In this document: one piece after another, positions 27,404-38,552 of the stretch | How positions within the stretch are numbered: the first letter of the stretch is position 1 | Layout: the number at the start of each line of letters is the position of its first letter | Source: Deinococcus deserti VCD115 | GTDB taxonomy: Bacteria > Deinococcota > Deinococci > Deinococcales > Deinococcaceae | Assembly: GCF_000020685.1 (NCBI RefSeq) | Contig: NC_012527.1 | Span: 24,001 to 88,000 of the forward strand | DNA: 64,000 bases | Reading direction: 5' to 3' | Position numbers and translations under genes: made by a program | Notes under the pieces: model-generated | Told to the model about the DNA's origin: nothing | Databases searched by the model: none | Seen by the model: the letters and a program-made list of their open reading frames with translations, nothing else

Positions 27404-29737
27404 ATGAGCGATCTGCCAGGACCGGTGCGCGGTCTGGCTGGGCGAGCACTGACACGACTCGTCGGCCGGGCACGTGAGCTTGAGCTCGCGCTGGACCTAT
27501 TGCGGGGCGGCCAGGTCCGGCTGCTCACGCTGAGAGGTCCAGGCGGCATTGGCAAGACCCGGCTGGCCCAGGAGCTCGTCTGGACACTGGTCCCGGAGTA
27601 CGAACTGGGAGCAGCATTTGTCGAACTCGCCAATGTCCACGACGCAGCACAGGTGATGCCGGCCATCGCGCTGACGCTGGGGGTCAGGCCAGGGCCGGCC
27701 GGGGCGGCCACCGCGATCAACGATTACGTCGATGGCCGGACGCTGCTGGTCGTCCTCGATAACGCCGAACATCTGCTTGGATGCGGCCCGGAGCTTTCCC
27801 GGTTGCTACAGCACAGTGCCGGGCTGACGATGATCGTCACCAGCAGGCGCGCTCTGCACGTTACTGGCGAATACGAACTTCCTGTCGGTCCTCTGCCTTG
27901 GGAAGACGGGACGGGCAGTCAGAACGAGGCTATGACGCTCTTTCTAGAACGCGCACAAGCGGTCGATCCGCAGTGGCGTCCTGACGCGCACACCCACCTT
28001 CTTGTTCGGCGAATCTGCAAGTTGCTCGAAGGCGTGCCGCTGTCACTGGAGCTGGCGGCGGCACGCCTGAGAGCCCTCTCGCTGCCGGAAGTCCTGAACT
28101 GGCTTGGGCACCCCCTCGAAGCGCTAGCCGACGGGGCACGGGATCAGCCTGAGCGGCTCCGGTCGCTCCGGGGCACGCTGGAGTGGAGTTTCCTGCTGCT
28201 CGAAGAAGAGGACCGCGAGCTGTTCCTGGCCTGCGGAATGTTTTTCGGCAGTTTCACGCTGGAGGCGCTCCAGGCGGTGACCATGTGCACTGACGTGCGC
28301 GGGAGGTTGGCATCTCTGGTGGAGCAGAGCCTGGTCTACCGCATGAATCACGCGCCGGATAGGTACGCTATGCTCCAGCCTCTGCGTGAACTTGCCGCTG
28401 AAAAACTTGGCAGGGGCGCGACATGGGAAATCTGGCGAGAACGGCAGGCCGCCTACTTTACTGAGCAGGCCGTGTCGATCGATCAGGCTCATGAGTCGAG
28501 CGGGTGGTTCCTGACTGCACCCTTTCTGGCTCAGGTCCAGCTGGAGCACGCAAACTTCACGGCTGCCCTGGCGTGGTGGGTGGACAAGCAGGAGACATAT
28601 CAGGCGCTACGGCTGGCGGCAGCATTGTCGCGTTTCTGGTACAGTCACGGTTCTTCTGCTGAGGGCTGCTTCTGGCTTCAACGGGTCGTGGCGATGCCGC
28701 GCGCAGACCTGGAGCCGCACCTGCTGATTCGTGCCTTGGACTGGTTGGGCAATCTCACGTGCGAGGAAGCGGACTATATTCAGGCCCAGCAGCATTACCT
28801 GTCGGCCATTGATCTCCAGAACCATCTGGATGATCAGTCGTTCATGCCCGTTCTGACCAATGATCTTGGTTTCGCTCTGATTGGAATGGAGTGTTTTGCC
28901 GAAGCAGAAACTCTTTTCCTGGACCTGGCGCAGTCACAGAGAGAGACTAATCCTCTGCTGGCCGGCGTTGCGACCCATGCCCTGGCCAGGATCATGCTGG
29001 CCACTGACCGACCTGGTGAAGGACTGGTCTTCGCGGGGCAGGCGATCGCCCTTCATCGGGCCAGTGGCAACTGGCGTGGGCTCACGCATGCTCATGGCTG
29101 GAAAGGCGCCGCGCACCGCGCCCTGGGAGAGCAGCAGGAAGCGTGGAAGGAAGCCGTCGAGACCCTGGAGCTCGGTGGACGCCTCCAGCTCGGCACTCCC
29201 CATATGGCCCACCTGCGCTTGGTCGCTGAATGGCTGGCCGAGGACCACCACGGGGAACTCGCCGTGAAGTTTATGGCTGCCAGCGTGGCCCTCCGGGACC
29301 ACCACAACAACGCGTGGTCGGTCCGTGAGCAACAGAGCCTGGAGTCGTTCCGTCAGACCTGGCGTTCCTCGCTGGGGGATTCAGCGTTTGAGCGGGCATG
29401 GGAAGGTGGCGCGGCAGCATCACCAGACGAGCTGCTTCAGATGCTGCGCATGGTGGCCACGAACACGACCGTCCCTGCATACCTCGATGCGGCGCACAAC
29501 GTGGATCAAAGTGCGGCTCTCCTGACTCCACGCGAACTGGAGGTCCTTGCTTACCTGCGCAGCGGCGCGCCGGACAAGCGGATCGCGCAGTCGCTGCAGA
29601 TCAGTGCCGGGACCGTCAGCAAGCACGTGGCGAGCATGCTGGGGAAGCTGGGGCTGCATAACCGGGTCGAGCTGGCGCACTGGGCTCACGAGCATCAGGT
29701 GAACCCGACGCATAGATCGCCGGCTACGGAGAGCTAA
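27404..29737 (+). CDS. ATPase-type transcriptional regulator with C-terminal LuxR HTH
   Basis: A 777-aa STAND-like regulator. N-terminal NTPase: Walker A GPGGIGKTRLAQ (about res 48-59) and Walker B LLVVLDNAEHLL, the signature of the predicted-ATPase group (COG3903) found with LuxR or SARP regulators. The middle (res 330-640) is made of TPR-like helical repeats (ALDWLGNLTCEEADYIQAQQHY). The C-terminus (res 705-770) is a LuxR/FixJ helix-turn-helix: LTPRELEVLAYLRSG...ISAGTVSKHVASMLGKLG. Ligand or partner binding to the repeats probably controls ATP hydrolysis and DNA binding. No target operon is evident nearby. Confidence 0.87.
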   Translation: MSDLPGPVRGLAGRALTRLVGRARELELALDLLRGGQVRLLTLRGPGGIGKTRLAQELVWTLVPEYELGAAFVELANVHDAAQVMPAIALTLGVRPGPAGAATAINDYVDGRTLLVVLDNAEHLLGCGPELSRLLQHSAGLTMIVTSRRALHVTGEYELPVGPLPWEDGTGSQNEAMTLFLERAQAVDPQWRPDAHTHLLVRRICKLLEGVPLSLELAAARLRALSLPEVLNWLGHPLEALADGARDQPERLRSLRGTLEWSFLLLEEEDRELFLACGMFFGSFTLEALQAVTMCTDVRGRLASLVEQSLVYRMNHAPDRYAMLQPLRELAAEKLGRGATWEIWRERQAAYFTEQAVSIDQAHESSGWFLTAPFLAQVQLEHANFTAALAWWVDKQETYQALRLAAALSRFWYSHGSSAEGCFWLQRVVAMPRADLEPHLLIRALDWLGNLTCEEADYIQAQQHYLSAIDLQNHLDDQSFMPVLTNDLGFALIGMECFAEAETLFLDLAQSQRETNPLLAGVATHALARIMLATDRPGEGLVFAGQAIALHRASGNWRGLTHAHGWKGAAHRALGEQQEAWKEAVETLELGGRLQLGTPHMAHLRLVAEWLAEDHHGELAVKFMAASVALRDHHNNAWSVREQQSLESFRQTWRSSLGDSAFERAWEGGAAASPDELLQMLRMVATNTTVPAYLDAAHNVDQSAALLTPRELEVLAYLRSGAPDKRIAQSLQISAGTVSKHVASMLGKLGLHNRVELAHWAHEHQVNPTHRSPATES

Positions 29738-29845
29738 AGGCTACGTCAGGCCAGAACATGCACCTCGGTTCCTGATAACGGCACAGCTTTGCCGTACTTC
29801 CGTGGAAATTCAGCCGCAGTCAGGATCATCATGATTCCCGCAGGT

Positions 29846-30571
29846 TTACGACCTTCTGCGTGCTCCGTCATCCAGCCACGCCTGCACGGCGTCCTGATGC
29901 ATGCCCGACACCCGCTGTAAGGCGAATACGAGCGCCTGATCCGCCGCGTACCGTCCGTTGATGGCATCCCATGTCAGGGCCGCAGACTCATTCCCGAGGC
30001 CTTCCGGCGACTGCACCATCCAGAACGAACCGAAACGCATACAGCGGTACACATTCCTACCCACCCCACACACTTCCAGGTCCGTCGGGTCCAGGCGCAG
30101 CCCGCGCAGGAAGCCGTCACTGAAAATCATGGTGGAGTGATACGTCACCCACGGCACCGGGTCCCACTCGCTCCTGAAGCTCAGCGCGTCTTCAGATGTA
30201 CTCCAGGCGAAGGTCACTCCCAGGGCTTCCACCACCTGCCGTGCGACGTCCCATGACCGGGGAGGAGGCCTGACGCACCCCGTCAAGGAGGTCGACAAGG
30301 TACACCGCAACAGTACATGGCCGGGCAATGGCACGAATTTCTGGTCGTACGCGAGGTGTGTGACAGACACCAGGGGCGCGTCCTCACTCCTCCGTTCCGC
30401 CCGGCGCCAACGCTCGAGATCCTCAGGCTCGCCCTGAAACACTTCCCAGGATTCCTCTCCGGCCTCATCGTCCACGCTGCGGACCCAGTGAAGGCTTCCT
30501 GGTGCTGCCGGGGGAAGCTCAGCCCGTTCTTGCGGAACGAGCAGCATCAGTGAAAAAGGTGCACCAGTCAT
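29846..30571 (-). CDS. Conserved-looking protein of unknown function (241 aa)
   Basis: Not recognised. The predicted protein is soluble, rich in Trp and acidic residues, with no signal peptide or membrane helix. Segments such as WVTYHSTMIFSDGFL and NVYRCMRFGSFWMVQSPEGLG look like beta strands of a compact fold. The C-terminus ends in AWLDDGARRRS. The reading frame is long and has coherent codon use, whereas opposite frames are broken. It lies alone between a LuxR-type regulator and ligA. I assign no function. Confidence 0.6.
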   Translation of the reverse strand: MTGAPFSLMLLVPQERAELPPAAPGSLHWVRSVDDEAGEESWEVFQGEPEDLERWRRAERRSEDAPLVSVTHLAYDQKFVPLPGHVLLRCTLSTSLTGCVRPPPRSWDVARQVVEALGVTFAWSTSEDALSFRSEWDPVPWVTYHSTMIFSDGFLRGLRLDPTDLEVCGVGRNVYRCMRFGSFWMVQSPEGLGNESAALTWDAINGRYAADQALVFALQRVSGMHQDAVQAWLDDGARRRS

Positions 30572-30821
30572 CCTGGCCTCCGTTCTGACTTTGTGTTGGT
30601 CAGGCTCAGCCTACCGTCACCCTGCCGGCGCGCAGGGCACATCTGCCACACCCAGTGAAGGTGTGCCAACGGGCAGACCACATCTGAGCCTGAACGGCCG
30701 ACAGACGTGCAGGAAAGCGTACCGACACCCAGCCTCAAGCAGGGCTCAGGTCTGAGGAACGGCCGCCTGGTGTGCTGACCTCCATGCCACTGCCCAGTTC
30801 TGGTTCACGAAGCCTCTCTGA

Positions 30822-32903
<2,082 letters not shown>

Positions 32904-32992
32904 GCAGGAACGGGGCAGCGCGGCCGTCATGATGTAAGTGCCTGGGCGAATACCTTTTTTGCATTCCCGCACGCGGGCCTGAGTCGCGACGA

Positions 32993-33009
32993 CGCGGCCT
33001 CAGGCCGCG
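32993..33009. terminator. Hairpin downstream of ligA
   Basis: CGCGGCCT-C-AGGCCGCG, an 8-bp perfect stem. Only a weak T-rich stretch follows (CACTTTATT), so terminator strength is doubtful. Confidence 0.35.
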
Positions 33010-33019
33010 GTCAGTCACT

Positions 33020-33320
33020 TTATTGGCGGTGTTAAGAGGCGACACCGTTGCTACGTGGCTGGTCACCAGCACGCTGCAGCCCGGAATCGCCACGCTGCTC
33101 TTGAGTGTGCCGAACAACGCTAAAATGCTTGTGCCAGACACATTCTTCCAGGCGGTGGTACCGGTGTCCGGAGCGGCCTGGTCGTCGTGCGCCACGGATC
33201 GCAAGTCGAAGCCCAGTTTCTTGAACTACGTGCGGTTCTCGTTGACCGCTAGCCGGGCTCCGTGCTTGAGCTGCAGGCCTATGTCTGGCTGCGGGGGCCA
33301 GACAGCGGTGACATTGTGGC
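33020..33320 (-). pseudogene. Possible decayed gene, in-frame stop
   Basis: One - strand frame reads as protein-like sequence on both sides of a TAG: PDIGLQLKHGARLAVNENRT, stop, then FKKLGFDLRSVAHDD followed by SILALFGTLKSSVAIPGCSV. This looks like a remnant of an export-type beta-rich protein. No start or end can be set and the family is not recognised. It could also be chance. Confidence 0.25.
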
Positions 33321-33386
33321 GATCTTGAGGGTGATCTGAGCACCAGTGGAGCCGGGCAGCAGATACGGTGACCAGGGCGGCACGGT

Positions 33387-34943
33387 TCAAGAGGTGACCT
33401 CCGGAGTGGCGAGTTCTTCCTTCGTTCGGACGCCGTCTACCAGCCGCCAGATACCCAAGGGATTGGCGCTGTGCAATTCGGCAGGCAGCAGTGAATCGGG
33501 AAAGTCCTGGTAGGCGCACAGGCGGCTGAAGCGCTCGATGGCGCGGGTGCCCACACTGGTGCTGGCGCCGTCACTGGTGGCCGGGAAGGGGCCACCATGA
33601 ACCATCGCGTGGCCGACCTCCACTCCTGTAGGAAAGCCGTTCAGGATGAGCCGGCCTGCCTTTTCGCGCATCACGTCAAGCACGTCCTGCCACGCAGGCA
33701 GTTCGCTGGGCAGCGCGTGCAGCGTAGCGGTCAGCTGGCCCTCAAGCTCGCGCAGGACGCCAGGCAGTTCCGAGTGGGTGCTGTACCGCACCGCCAGACT
33801 GACTGGACCAAACACCTCATGGGCCAGCTCCGGGGAGGCGGACAGGGCAGCCAGAGGCACCGAGTACAGCTGACTATGAATGTCGGCATCCTCTCCGGTG
33901 GCCCTCTGAAGCGTCATCACCTCCGGGTGACCGGCAAGGGCGGTGGTTCCGGCCACGTACGCGTCACGGATGCCCGCCGAGAGCAAGGTGCAGGCAGGAC
34001 CCTCCCGCAGGCGCCCGGCCACTTCTTCCAGCAGCGCGTCCCCGGCCTGACCCTCCGGCACGAACAGCAGGCCTGGCTGGGTGCAGAGCTGTCCTCCCGA
34101 GCCGCTGATGCTGGCGGTCAGGCCTGTGACCAGGGCCGTACCTCCAACCTCGAGAGCGGCCTCGCTCAGCACCACCGGGTTGACGCTGCTCATTTCGGCG
34201 AACACGGGAATCGGCACCGGTCGGGCCTGGGCAGCGGCCATCAGCGCCAGACCTCCGCCGCGCGACCCAGTGAAGCCCACCGCCCGGATGGACGGGTGAC
34301 GCACCAGGGCCAGGCCGATCTCGAATCCGTCGTCATAGATCACACTGAACACGCCGGGGGGCATTCCGGTCTGCTCAGCGGCCCTTTTCAAGGCGCGGGC
34401 CGCGACCTCTGAGGTCGCAGGATGAGCTGGGTGGGCCTTGGCAACCACCGGACAGCCCGCCGCCAGTGCCGAGGCAGTGTCGCCCCCTGCCACGCTGAAG
34501 GCCAGCGGAAAATTGCTGGCACCGAAAACTGCCACAGGCCCCAGGGGAACGCGCAGGCTGCGCACGTCAGGCTTGGCGGGGACGCGGGCCGGGTTGGGCC
34601 GGTCAAGGCGGGCGTCCACCCAGGATCCTTCCCGCACGAGGTCCGCAAACAGCCGCAGTTGGTTGGCGGTACGGGCGAGCTCACCACGCAGGCGAACCTC
34701 GGGCAACGCAGTTTCCTCCCCGGCCCGCGCAACCAGTTCATCCCCGTGTATGACGACCTGGTCGGCGGCGGCGCTCAGGAACTCGGCCCGCCGCTGTCCC
34801 GGCAGCCTGCCGTAAGGCAGAGCAGCCTGCTGCGCCAATTCCACCGCCTGATGCAGTTCCTCCAGCGAGGTGACGGGGAAGCGCCCGGGGAGTGGCTTGC
34901 CTGTGGCTGGATTGACGGCCTGAAACGTCCGGGGCATGCTCAT
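33387..34943 (-). CDS. 2,5-dioxovalerate (alpha-ketoglutarate semialdehyde) dehydrogenase
   Basis: The last step of hydroxyproline breakdown, oxidising 2,5-dioxopentanoate to 2-oxoglutarate with NAD(P)+. It is an aldehyde dehydrogenase superfamily enzyme of 518 aa in the KGSADH group. Visible are the cofactor site (FTGSRGGGLAL), the active-site Glu region FAEMSSVNPV and the catalytic Cys in GGQLCTQPG. Its ATG (34943) overlaps the stop of the deaminase gene (ATGA), and it is the last gene of the operon. The specific function rests on both the subfamily resemblance and the gene order. Confidence 0.88.
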   Translation of the reverse strand: MSMPRTFQAVNPATGKPLPGRFPVTSLEELHQAVELAQQAALPYGRLPGQRRAEFLSAAADQVVIHGDELVARAGEETALPEVRLRGELARTANQLRLFADLVREGSWVDARLDRPNPARVPAKPDVRSLRVPLGPVAVFGASNFPLAFSVAGGDTASALAAGCPVVAKAHPAHPATSEVAARALKRAAEQTGMPPGVFSVIYDDGFEIGLALVRHPSIRAVGFTGSRGGGLALMAAAQARPVPIPVFAEMSSVNPVVLSEAALEVGGTALVTGLTASISGSGGQLCTQPGLLFVPEGQAGDALLEEVAGRLREGPACTLLSAGIRDAYVAGTTALAGHPEVMTLQRATGEDADIHSQLYSVPLAALSASPELAHEVFGPVSLAVRYSTHSELPGVLRELEGQLTATLHALPSELPAWQDVLDVMREKAGRLILNGFPTGVEVGHAMVHGGPFPATSDGASTSVGTRAIERFSRLCAYQDFPDSLLPAELHSANPLGIWRLVDGVRTKEELATPEVTS

Positions 34944-35845
34944 ACCAGCGCAGGCTGCCGCGCGGCGGCCTGCTGGACGATCTGGCGCACCTCGCCAATC
35001 TCCTCAGGGGCCAGAGACAGACGTGGGGCGCGCACCTGAGCGCTGCCATGCCCGGTTTCCTCCTGCACCTGCTTGATAAGCTGCACGAACTTGATCCCGG
35101 TGTCGAGCCTCAGCAGCGGCAGGAACCAGCGGTAGAGTTCAGTTGCCTCTGCCAGCCGCCCTGCGCGGGCCAGATCGAACAGGCGCACGCTCTCGGCAGG
35201 GTACGCGTTGACCAGCCCGGCAATCCAGCCGGTCGCTCCTGCGAGCACCCCTTCAAGCAGCAGGTCATCCACGCCCACCATCAGCTCCACGTGTGCAGGT
35301 AGGGCGGCGGCCAGCGCTGTCGCGCGGCGCACGTCGGCGCTGGACTCCTTCACGGCACGGACGTTGGGGTGGTCGCCGGCCAGTTCCAGAATGTGGGCCG
35401 GCAGGAAGTCGGTGCGGTAGGCGATGGGATTGTTGTAGAGGATGACCGGCAGTTCGGTGGCGCTGATGACGGCTGCCATGTGCGCCTTCATCTCGCGCCA
35501 GTCACTGGTATAGACGTAGGGCGGCAGAACCATCAGGCCCTGGCACCCCACGTCGCGGGCTGCCCTCGCGAGGCGGACGGCACCCTGCGTGCTGAGGCTG
35601 CCGATGCCGGGAATGACCGGCGCGTCGCCCAGCGCGTCCACCAGGGTTTCCAGAATGGCAATCTTTTCGGATTCCTCCAGGGTATTGCCCTCGCCCAGCG
35701 AGCCGAGCGGCACGATGCCGCGGCTGCCTTCGCGCATCATCCACCGGGCGTGATCGCGCAGGAAGGCGTGGTCCACACTGCCATCCTGATGAAACGGGGT
35801 CGTGATGGCGGGAAAGACCCCTTCAAAAAATTTCGGTTGCGTCAT
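34940..35845 (-). CDS. DHDPS-family 1-pyrroline-4-hydroxy-2-carboxylate deaminase
   Basis: A class I aldolase fold of the dihydrodipicolinate synthase/N-acetylneuraminate lyase family, 301 aa. The Schiff-base lysine is in RAVKESSAD, the active-site Tyr in VILYNNP, and the GSLGEGNTL loop replaces the GTTGE of DapA. In hydroxyproline operons this family converts pyrroline-4-hydroxy-2-carboxylate to 2,5-dioxopentanoate with loss of ammonia. The call depends on context. The start overlaps the upstream oxidoreductase stop by 4 nt (ATGA) and the end overlaps the dehydrogenase start. Confidence 0.85.
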   Translation of the reverse strand: MTQPKFFEGVFPAITTPFHQDGSVDHAFLRDHARWMMREGSRGIVPLGSLGEGNTLEESEKIAILETLVDALGDAPVIPGIGSLSTQGAVRLARAARDVGCQGLMVLPPYVYTSDWREMKAHMAAVISATELPVILYNNPIAYRTDFLPAHILELAGDHPNVRAVKESSADVRRATALAAALPAHVELMVGVDDLLLEGVLAGATGWIAGLVNAYPAESVRLFDLARAGRLAEATELYRWFLPLLRLDTGIKFVQLIKQVQEETGHGSAQVRAPRLSLAPEEIGEVRQIVQQAAARQPALV

Positions 35846-37203
35846 GCTGTTTCCTCCTTGAATAAGGGAATAGGGGCGGGTGATGGTGGGCCTCGGAGGG
35901 GCCGGGGCGGGTCGGTGTGCGGTTGGGCACGCGGCTCGGCGGCCTGCAGGAGCTCAGAGATGGGCACAGGGGTAAGCGGCGGGCGAAGGCCGGTCACCGT
36001 CCAGCCGTGCAGCGTGGTGGTGGCTGGACCGCAGACCCGGCCCTGGCAGGCGCCCATCCCACAGCGCGTCTGCAACTTTGCGTCTGCCCAGGAGGTGCAT
36101 CCTTGAAGGTCACGCTGGCGCACGTCCTCGCAGCGGCAGACCACGGTGTCGGGACCAGGCAGGTCACGCAACTCGGGACGCAGGGCAAAGGACTGTTCAA
36201 GCGCTGCCTGGAAGGCGCGCTGACGCTCTACCTGCCCGGCCACATCGCCCAGCCGCCTGACCTGTCCGGTAGCCGCGCAGCCGGCCACAAAGCCTTCGAG
36301 CAGCGCCTTGTCCACGCCACCGACCCCCGTTACCTCTCCCGCCGCGTAAATTCCCGGGCGACTGGTTTGTTGCCAGGCGCTCACCTGCACCGCCCCAGTC
36401 CTGTTCAGTGCGCACCCCAGCAGTTGGGCCACGCGCGTATCAGGCACCAGCCCGAAGCCTGCCGCCAGCCAGTCGCACGCCAGAGTCAGGTCGCGCCCCG
36501 CACGGCGCAAGGTCACCGCTTCCAGGCGGCTGTTCCCGCTCGCGCGCAGCGGGTAGGTGCCGGGCCAGTACGGCACACCGCGCAGGCTGGCCGCCAGCTT
36601 CAGGGCTTCTGCGCTTTTACCGGGAAGGCGGCTGGCGCTCAGGCCGAAGCGGATCAGGCCGGACCAGCGGGCCTGCTCAGCAACGGCGACGACACGCGCG
36701 GCTCTCTCCTGCAGACTGGCCGCCACTGCCAGCAGCAGTGGCCCGGAACCGGCCACCACCACCCGCTGACCGCGGACGTCCAGACCGCACTTGGTCATCG
36801 CCTGCAGGCCGCCTGCTCCGACCACGCCCGGCAGGGTCCAGCCCGGAAAGGGCAGGAAGCGTTCGGTGGCCCCAGTGGCCAGGATGACCGTGTTTGCCCG
36901 CACCCAGCACAGATTCTCCGGCGTGGACACGACCAGCGTGTGCCGGCTTCCGTTCAGTGGCTCTGCGAAACTCACCTGCGCCTGGCTCAGGATCTGGACC
37001 CCCAGGCCGCGCACCTCGCGCAGCAGAGCCGCCGCGTGGCCGGGCTGCTCTTCCCTGAGGCCGCGCCAGATCTGCCCGCCCGGACCCGGAGAGGCGTCGA
37101 GCACCAGGACTTCCGCTCCACCCTCGGCGGCGCAGCGGGCAGCAGTCAGCCCGGCGGGACCGGCACCCACCACCACCACGTCGGCGGAGCGTTCAGCCCT
37201 CAC
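35842..37203 (-). CDS. FAD/NAD(P)-binding subunit of D-hydroxyproline dehydrogenase (HcnB-like)
   Basis: A flavoprotein of 453 aa. The N-terminal dinucleotide fold VVVVGAGPAGLTAARCAA is at about residue 9. Also visible are a second Rossmann motif (VVVAGSGPLLLAVAAS), a TDP-like FAD contact (GIYAAGEVTGVGG) and a C-terminal BFD-like [2Fe-2S] domain with CRCEDV and CGMGACQGRVC. This matches the alpha subunit of HcnABC-type amine dehydrogenases, used for D-hydroxyproline in Pseudomonas and Azospirillum. It starts at GTG 37203, overlapping the ferredoxin-like gene by 11 nt. It should form a complex with the two preceding products and pass electrons towards the respiratory chain. Confidence 0.87.
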   Translation of the reverse strand: MRAERSADVVVVGAGPAGLTAARCAAEGGAEVLVLDASPGPGGQIWRGLREEQPGHAAALLREVRGLGVQILSQAQVSFAEPLNGSRHTLVVSTPENLCWVRANTVILATGATERFLPFPGWTLPGVVGAGGLQAMTKCGLDVRGQRVVVAGSGPLLLAVAASLQERAARVVAVAEQARWSGLIRFGLSASRLPGKSAEALKLAASLRGVPYWPGTYPLRASGNSRLEAVTLRRAGRDLTLACDWLAAGFGLVPDTRVAQLLGCALNRTGAVQVSAWQQTSRPGIYAAGEVTGVGGVDKALLEGFVAGCAATGQVRRLGDVAGQVERQRAFQAALEQSFALRPELRDLPGPDTVVCRCEDVRQRDLQGCTSWADAKLQTRCGMGACQGRVCGPATTTLHGWTVTGLRPPLTPVPISELLQAAEPRAQPHTDPPRPLRGPPSPAPIPLFKEETA

Positions 37204-37447
37204 CGCGCACCTCCGGCAGACGTTCGACCAGCATGTTGTCCCTGGCCGGGGTCAGGCACGTGTAGACCAGAACGCCGTTCACGAGGGCGCGGCACTCCGA
37301 GCAGATGCCCATTCCGCACAGCGCCCCGCGGACCTCGCCGCTGAGGCTGCGCCGCGTGACGTGCAGTCCCAGGTTCTGCAGGACGGAAAGAACGCTGGTT
37401 CCTTCGCCTACAGTGACCCGCTGGGCCTCTACGGTCAGTTCAGGCAT
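37193..37447 (-). CDS. (2Fe-2S) ferredoxin-like subunit (HcnA-like)
   Basis: An 84-aa protein with a plant-type ferredoxin fold and the cluster-binding cysteines in GALCGMGICSECRAL plus a last Cys in LVYTC. It is the small electron-transfer subunit of HcnABC-like dehydrogenases. The frame is open to 37675, but that part lies inside the preceding gene; ATG 37447 gives a normal length and an 8-nt overlap with the oxidase gene stop. Downstream it overlaps the FAD subunit by 11 nt. Confidence 0.87.
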   Translation of the reverse strand: MPELTVEAQRVTVGEGTSVLSVLQNLGLHVTRRSLSGEVRGALCGMGICSECRALVNGVLVYTCLTPARDNMLVERLPEVRGEG

Positions 37448-38552
37448 GGTGACCCCCCGCCGCGAACCGTTCCAGGCCGAGCGCGGCCCCCGGCAGCGGC
37501 GAAGGCTGTCCAGCCAGGTGTGCCCTGAGCAGTTCCGCTGTCGCCAGTGCGGTCGTGATGCCCAGACCCTCGTGCCCCACAGCGAGGTAGACGCCTGGCC
37601 GGTCCGGATGAGGTCCCACGATGGGCAGATGGTCAGGCGACGCGCTGCGCTGCCCGGTCCAGATCCGCAGGGCATTGACCTGCGGAAGATCAGGAAGAAA
37701 TTCAGCGGCCTGGCCCAGCATCCGGCGCAGCAGCGGCCAGTCGATCTGTTTGTCCATCTGCCCGAACTGGCGGCTGGAGCCGATCAGCAGTTGACCGGTT
37801 GGGCGCGGCTGGACGTTAAAGGCCACACTGTCGGTCTCGGTGCCGTGCGCACTTTTCAGGTAGCCCAGTTCGACGAGCTGATGGTTGACCTTCAGGGAGG
37901 TGCGCTCGGTGATCAGCAAATGTCCTTTGCGGGGCCGCAGGGGCAGTTCGGGCAGCAGGGCCGAGGCGTCTGCGCCGCCCGCGACAACCACCAGGTCGGC
38001 ACTCAGTGTCCTGCCATCTGTCAGACGCACGCCGCGCCCATCCAGTGCGACGACCTCACCCTGCACGACTTCGGCCCCCGCCCGCTCGATCAGGAAGCGG
38101 GCAACCACCGGGGCATAGACCACGGCGTCGTCCGGCACGCGCAGACCACCTGCCAGACCCGGCCGCAGGGACGGCTCGTGGCGGGCGAGTTCTGCGGCGT
38201 CCAGCATGGTGGCCTCGCGCCCCGCCGAGAGATACTGCTGCTGCTTGGGCCGCACGCCCAGCAGTTCCTCTTCGTCGCTCGCCACCCACAGGGTGCCGCA
38301 ACGCCGGTAGTCGGCCTGGGGTGGAAGCTGCGGCGCCAGGGCCTCCCACAGCTGCAGACTGAGGCTGGTCAGCGCGAGTTGGGTCGGGCTGTCATCCATC
38401 ACAACCAGGTGGCCCATCCCCGCTGCTGTGGAGCCCCCGCCAACGGTCCCCGCTTCGATCACGGTCACCTGCCAGTTCTGGCGGGCCAGGGCGCCGGCGC
38501 AGGCCGCTCCAACCATGCCAGCGCCAACCACGACGCCGTGCGGCTGCTTCAC
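37440..38552 (-). CDS. FAD-dependent D-amino acid oxidase-like subunit (HcnC-like, cis-4-hydroxy-D-proline oxidation)
   Basis: A DAO-family flavoprotein of 370 aa. The FAD fold is [18 protein letters not shown] at the N-terminus, and [12 protein letters not shown] contacts the flavin. A substrate domain with KGHLLITE follows, and the C-terminal [22 protein letters not shown] plus [17 protein letters not shown] are typical of glycine oxidase/HcnC. It catalyses oxidation of cis-4-hydroxy-D-proline to the pyrroline. The start is GTG 38552, overlapping the epimerase stop by 4 nt (GTGA); a longer frame to 38801 lies inside the epimerase gene. Confidence 0.87.
   Translation of the reverse strand: MKQPHGVVVGAGMVGAACAGALARQNWQVTVIEAGTVGGGSTAAGMGHLVVMDDSPTQLALTSLSLQLWEALAPQLPPQADYRRCGTLWVASDEEELLGVRPKQQQYLSAGREATMLDAAELARHEPSLRPGLAGGLRVPDDAVVYAPVVARFLIERAGAEVVQGEVVALDGRGVRLTDGRTLSADLVVVAGGADASALLPELPLRPRKGHLLITERTSLKVNHQLVELGYLKSAHGTETDSVAFNVQPRPTGQLLIGSSRQFGQMDKQIDWPLLRRMLGQAAEFLPDLPQVNALRIWTGQRSASPDHLPIVGPHPDRPGVYLAVGHEGLGITTALATAELLRAHLAGQPSPLPGAALGLERFAAGGHHA

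Larger units (their letters stand above)
32904..33386. other. Intergenic region with hairpin and possible gene remnant
   Basis: Holds an 8-bp hairpin behind ligA (32993-33009) and a - strand stretch of protein-like sequence with an in-frame stop (see the pseudogene entry). Nothing else is supported. Confidence 0.35.

Noticed and set aside
35917..37344. 475-aa + strand frame opposite the hydroxyproline operon
   Set aside because: Antisense of the FAD subunit gene; low-complexity sequence.
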